Under the pieces are notes generated by a model. It did not search any database. It worked only from the letters and a program-made list of their open reading frames with translations, and was not told the origin of the DNA. From NCBI RefSeq assembly GCF_030272615.1, contig NC_081410.1, forward strand, positions 192,777,619 through 192,841,618: DNA of 64,000 nt, read 5' to 3'. Position numbers and translations under genes: made by a program. Shown one piece after another: positions 60,641 through 64,000 of this stretch; the stretch's first letter is position 1, and each line of letters opens with the position of its first letter. Source of the stretch: Cryptomeria japonica (Eukaryota; Streptophyta; Pinopsida; Cupressales; Cupressaceae).

Positions 60641-61643
60641 GAGTGTAACTTCCTCAATCAGCAAGGCAGGGCCAGTGACATATGGAGAAAACTTGATGAT
60701 GAGGAGAACAATGCTCAAGATACCCCAAGATCAAGAGCCACCACAAAGGAAAAGTTTGTTGAGGACCACTTGTAGGTCACATGGGAAGATTTGTAAAGTG
60801 ATTGTAGATTCAGGTTCCATTGAGAATATTGTCTCAGTTGAAATGGTGGACGAACTCAAACTGAAAATATTGCCTCACCTCACTCCTTACAAGGTATCAT
60901 GGCTCAACCGAGGTCAACATGTATTGGTTGATGAACAATCATGGGTGGATTTTGAAATTGGTGAGTACAAGGATAGATTTCTATGTGACATATTTCCTAT
61001 GGATTCTTGTCATTTGTTGTTGGGTCATCCATGGCAATATGATGTGAGAGCTACTCATGATGGGGAGAAGAACAACTATCTTATCACCAAGAATGGGAAG
61101 AAGTATCATATGGATCCACTACTTGAACCAAAGGAAGAAAAGAAAATGGGCTCAAGTGTGATGTTGATGAGAGGAAAAGAGTTTCTTAAAGTGTTGAAAC
61201 AAGAAGGTCATCAAGGTCATGCTATAGTGTTGAAGCCTAGAGATGAAGCTAAGGCAGATCCAATCAATGAAGCACCTCAAGAGGTGCAAGGTCTACTCAA
61301 ACAATATGCAGAAGTGATAGGGGATGACATACCTGATTCTTTGCCTCCAATGAGAGATGTGAATCATCAAATAGACTTAATACCAGGGGCCAATCTGCCA
61401 AACAAAGTTGCCTACAAAATGACACCTAGTCAAAATGAAGAGATCACCAAACAAGTGCAAGAACTCTTAGACAAAGGGTTTATCAAGAAAATTTTGATTC
61501 CATGTGTTGTTCCTACTATGTTAGTTCCAAAAAAGGGAGGCAAATGGAGAATGAGCACAGACTCCAGAGCAATCAACAAGATTACTATAAGGTACCGATT
61601 TCCCAAGCCAAGGATTGAGGACCTATTAGACAATCTAGGATGA
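60641..61643 (+). pseudogene. Protease and RT N-terminus of element C
   Basis: The frame is continuous with gag. The protease active site is VIVDSGSIENIVS (60802-60840) and the second block is HLLLGHPWQYDV (61011-61045). The RT starts with QIDLIPGANLPNK and LDKGFIKKI, then VPKKGGKWRMSTDSRAINK. A TGA at 61641-61643 replaces the codon after LLDNLG. Confidence 0.85.
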
Positions 61644-62280
61644 GCAAGCTACTTCACAAAGGTGGAATTGAAGTCTAGTTATCATCAGATTAGAATCAAA
61701 CCTGGAGATGAATGGAAGACAACCTTTAGAACTAATGCAGGCCTATATAAGTGGTTGGTGATGTCATTTGGCCTCACCAATGCACCTAGTACCTTCCAAA
61801 GGCTCATGAATGAAGTCTTAGTTGAGTTTATTGGTAGATTTGTTATTGTGTATCTTGATGAAATTTTTATCTACAACAGGTTCAAGGAGGAACACCTCAA
61901 GCATTTGGAAATGGTTTTGAAGAAGTTGAAGGAGGCTCAACTCAAGAATAACCTTGAAAAGTGTGAGTTTTTGAAAACAGAGCTAGTATACCTTGGTTTT
62001 GTTATTCCTCATGGATGTTTAAAAATGGATCCAAGGTAGAATAAATACTTAATTGGCCTATCCCTAGGGGTATAAGTGAAGTTAGAATTTTTCATGGAAT
62101 GACATCTTTTTATAGGAAATTTGTGAGAAACTTTAGCCATGTTTGTGCTCCTATTCTCAATACCATTAAAGGAGGGATTCAATTCCACTTTAAGTGGACA
62201 AAGGAAGCCAACAAGGGGTTTGAAATATTGAAAACCAAGATAGAAGAGTTGTCAACCCTTAGATTTCCAACTTCAATCAG
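61644..62280 (+). pseudogene. Reverse transcriptase core of element C, altered active site
   Basis: YFTKVELKSSYHQIRIKPG has Glu where motif A normally has Asp, and the catalytic block is YLDEIFIY (61851 on) where YVDD or YLDD is usual. Two of the three metal-binding aspartates are therefore changed to glutamate. A TAG near 62037 and frameshifts near 62040-62095 and 62275 follow; the thumb reads FYRKFVRNFSHV. RT would copy the RNA genome; this copy is very unlikely to work. Confidence 0.83.
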
Positions 62281-62910
62281 TTGTTTATAGTAGAATGTGA
62301 TGCAAGCCAAAGGGCAATAGGGGCAGTTTTAAGCCAAGAGGGACATCCTATAGCTTTCTTCTTAGAAAAGTTAAATGAAGCTAAGAAAAGGTACTCCACA
62401 TATGACTTGGAGTTGTATGCAATGGTTCAAGCACTGAAAAAGTGGCATCATTACCTGCTGCCCAAAGAATTTGTAATCTTCACTGACAACCATGCCCTTA
62501 GTTTCCTTGATGGGCAAGAGAAGTTGAACCAAAGACACCTAAAGTGGGTTGAGTACCTACAATCCTATACATTCACTATCAAACACAAGAAAGGGACAGC
62601 CAACAAAGTAGCTGATGCACTAAGTAGGAGAATCATGACCATGCAGGAGATTCATTTGCAAAGTGTGGGTTTGAGTGAGTTAAAAGACCTCTACAAGGAT
62701 GATAAGGATTTTGCAGAGATATATAATGTTTGTACTGATTTTTATAACACCTCACATGTCTCTTATTCAGAATACATGATACAAGAGGTTTTTTTGTTCA
62801 AAGGACATCTTCTTTGCATACCTCAATTTTCTATGAGGCAAAATATTATTCAAGAGAAGCATCAAGGAGGTCTTGGAGGTCATTTTTCCATTGATAAGAC
62901 TTTGGAGTAG
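62281..62910 (+). pseudogene. RNase H and integrase zinc finger start of element C
   Basis: RNase H residues appear intact: VECDAS, YDLELYAMVQ, FTDNHALSFL and NKVADALSRR supply the D-E-D-D set. After a linker the integrase zinc finger begins HQGGLGGHFSIDKTLE and is cut by a TAG at 62908. RNase H degrades the RNA strand during reverse transcription. Confidence 0.85.
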
Positions 62911-64000
62911 GGTGGTAGGTTTATTATTGGCCCAAGTTGCAATTAGAAGTGAGAAGGTTTGTAGAGAAATGTACCATATTCCAAAGAGAAAAAGGAACCT
63001 TAAGTAATGCAGGTCTATATCAACCCTTGGTCATACCTTAGAGGCATTGGGAATGTTTGAGCATGGATTTTGTGTTAGGCTTTCCTAGGACACCAAGATG
63101 ATTTGATAGTGTGTATGTGGTGGTAGATAGGTTCAGAAAAATGGCACATTTCATACCCTACAAGAGCACCAATGATGCCACCTATATTTCAAGCCTCTTA
63201 TTCAAGGAGATAGTTAGAATTCATGGTCTACCAATCAGCATTGTTAGTGATAGAAATGTGAAGTTTTTGAGCCACTTTTGGAGGACACTTTGGAGGAATT
63301 TGGGCACCAAGTTATCTTTCTCATCTTCCTATCATCCTCAACCAAATGGTCAAATAGAGGTAGTCAACTGGTCATTGGGTAACTTGCTAAGATGTCTTAC
63401 CAAACAACATGGGCAGACTTGGGATCTAGTACTTGGATAGGCAAAATATGCATATAATGACTCAGTGAACCATAGCACAGGTAAAATTCCTTTTGAGATA
63501 CTATATGGATTCCATCCTAGGGGAATATTAGAGCTCAAAGATCTCAATTTAATAGCACCTAAGAGTGCACAAGGGGAGAACTTTGCAGAAGGTCTTAAAG
63601 AGGTGCATGATAAGGTAAGGCAGTCCTTACAACAAAAAGTCGAGCAATATAAGGTTCAAGCTGATAAAACAAGGAGGAAGGTACAATTTAAAGTAGGAGA
63701 CTTAGTGATGTCATACCTTAGGAAGGAGAGACTTCCAAAAGGGCAGTCTATCAAGCTCATGATGAAGAAAATTGGACCTTTCAAGGTGGTGCACAAGTAT
63801 GGGCAGAATGCATATGAGGTTGAACTTCCTCCTACCTTGGTGATATCTCCTATTTTTAATGTATGTGATCTCTATCCATACAAGGGTGAGTCACCAACAA
63901 ACCAGATAGACATGCCATCATGGGTTCATGAATATTGGATAAAGGATTTGCCACCTAATCAACTTGTTGAGTTAGAGAGTATCTTGGATACCAACATAGT
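62911..64000 (+). pseudogene. Integrase and start of chromodomain of element C
   Basis: After damaged zinc-finger sequence, the core reads LGFPRTP, VVVDRFRKMAHFIPYKS, GLPISIVSDRNVKFLSHFW and HPQPNGQIEVVNWSLGN, keeping the DDE residues. A TAG at 63438-63440 interrupts; the same frame then gives STGKIPFEILYGFHP, FKVGDLVMSY, MMKKIGPFKVV (the GPF/Y motif) and, at 63955-64000, LVELESILDT, which resembles a chromodomain start. A chromodomain would steer integration to marked chromatin. Confidence 0.83.

Larger units (their letters stand above)
57894..64000 (+). mobile_element. Element C: chromovirus-type Ty3/Gypsy retrotransposon, 5' part, window-truncated
   Basis: Order is LTR, initiator-Met PBS, gag with a CCHC knuckle, protease, RT, RNase H, integrase with a GPF motif, and the first residues of a chromodomain-like LVELESILDT at the window edge. 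This order and PBS fit plant chromoviruses. Stops and frameshifts occur throughout. The 3' LTR is outside the window. Confidence 0.87.

Overview
The window looks like plant nuclear DNA, most likely from a gymnosperm such as a conifer. It is AT-rich and intron-bearing, it is filled with old nested retroelements of the plant Ty3/Gypsy Tat and chromovirus types and a plant L1-type LINE, and it holds one TIR-NB-LRR immune receptor gene of the conifer style. The lineage is inferred from content only. Nothing looks bacterial, and I see no rRNA, CRISPR array or intact tRNA gene. Almost every long gene is broken by stop codons or frameshifts, so this is mainly an accessory, transposon-derived landscape.

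Layout. 1-2781 is AT-rich with no recognisable gene. 2790-22326 is Tat-type element A on the minus strand: LTRs 2795-3581 and 21535-22321, 5-bp target duplication ccaac, PBS next to the right LTR and PPT next to the left LTR. It keeps gag, protease and the integrase C-terminus in one frame but lacks RT, RNase H and the integrase core. It also carries a plant mobile domain (PMD) gene in antisense (4900-6744). A full-length LINE (14604-20919, plus strand) sits in A's leader. Element A itself landed inside the 5' target duplication of a tRNA-derived SINE (22330-22564). 22581-26900 is AT-rich and has a 156-bp tandem array. 27008-32100 is the TNL gene: TIR exon, 1.57-kb intron, then an NB-ARC plus about 20 LRRs of 72 bp. 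It is damaged by a P-loop glycine-to-valine change and one nonsense codon. 32101-37500 is AT-rich and empty. A Copia remnant lies at about 37500-38370 and a second, truncated PMD gene at 38711-39400.

39400-48140 is the most unusual part: two convergent decayed genes framed by arrays of a palindromic gcgtacgc motif. The plus-strand gene is a multi-exon gene of unknown family (39767-42321). The minus-strand gene is a DDE-transposase-like gene (44651-47562) that resembles a family I know mainly from animal genomes. I interpret the block as a large, possibly undescribed DNA transposon, now dead. A 359-bp tandem repeat lies between the two genes.

48156-57893 is a tandem segmental duplication built on (GA)n tracts. 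It is interrupted by Tat-type element B (50462-57175, target duplication ggaat), which keeps an intact 3' integrase frame; its right LTR is mosaic and joined directly to RNase H sequence. 57894 to the window end is a chromovirus-type element C on the plus strand: LTR, initiator-Met PBS, gag, protease, RT, RNase H, integrase and the start of a chromodomain, with many lesions.

Relative order supported by nesting: SINE, then element A, then the LINE; and separately the GA-linked tandem duplication, then elements B and C.
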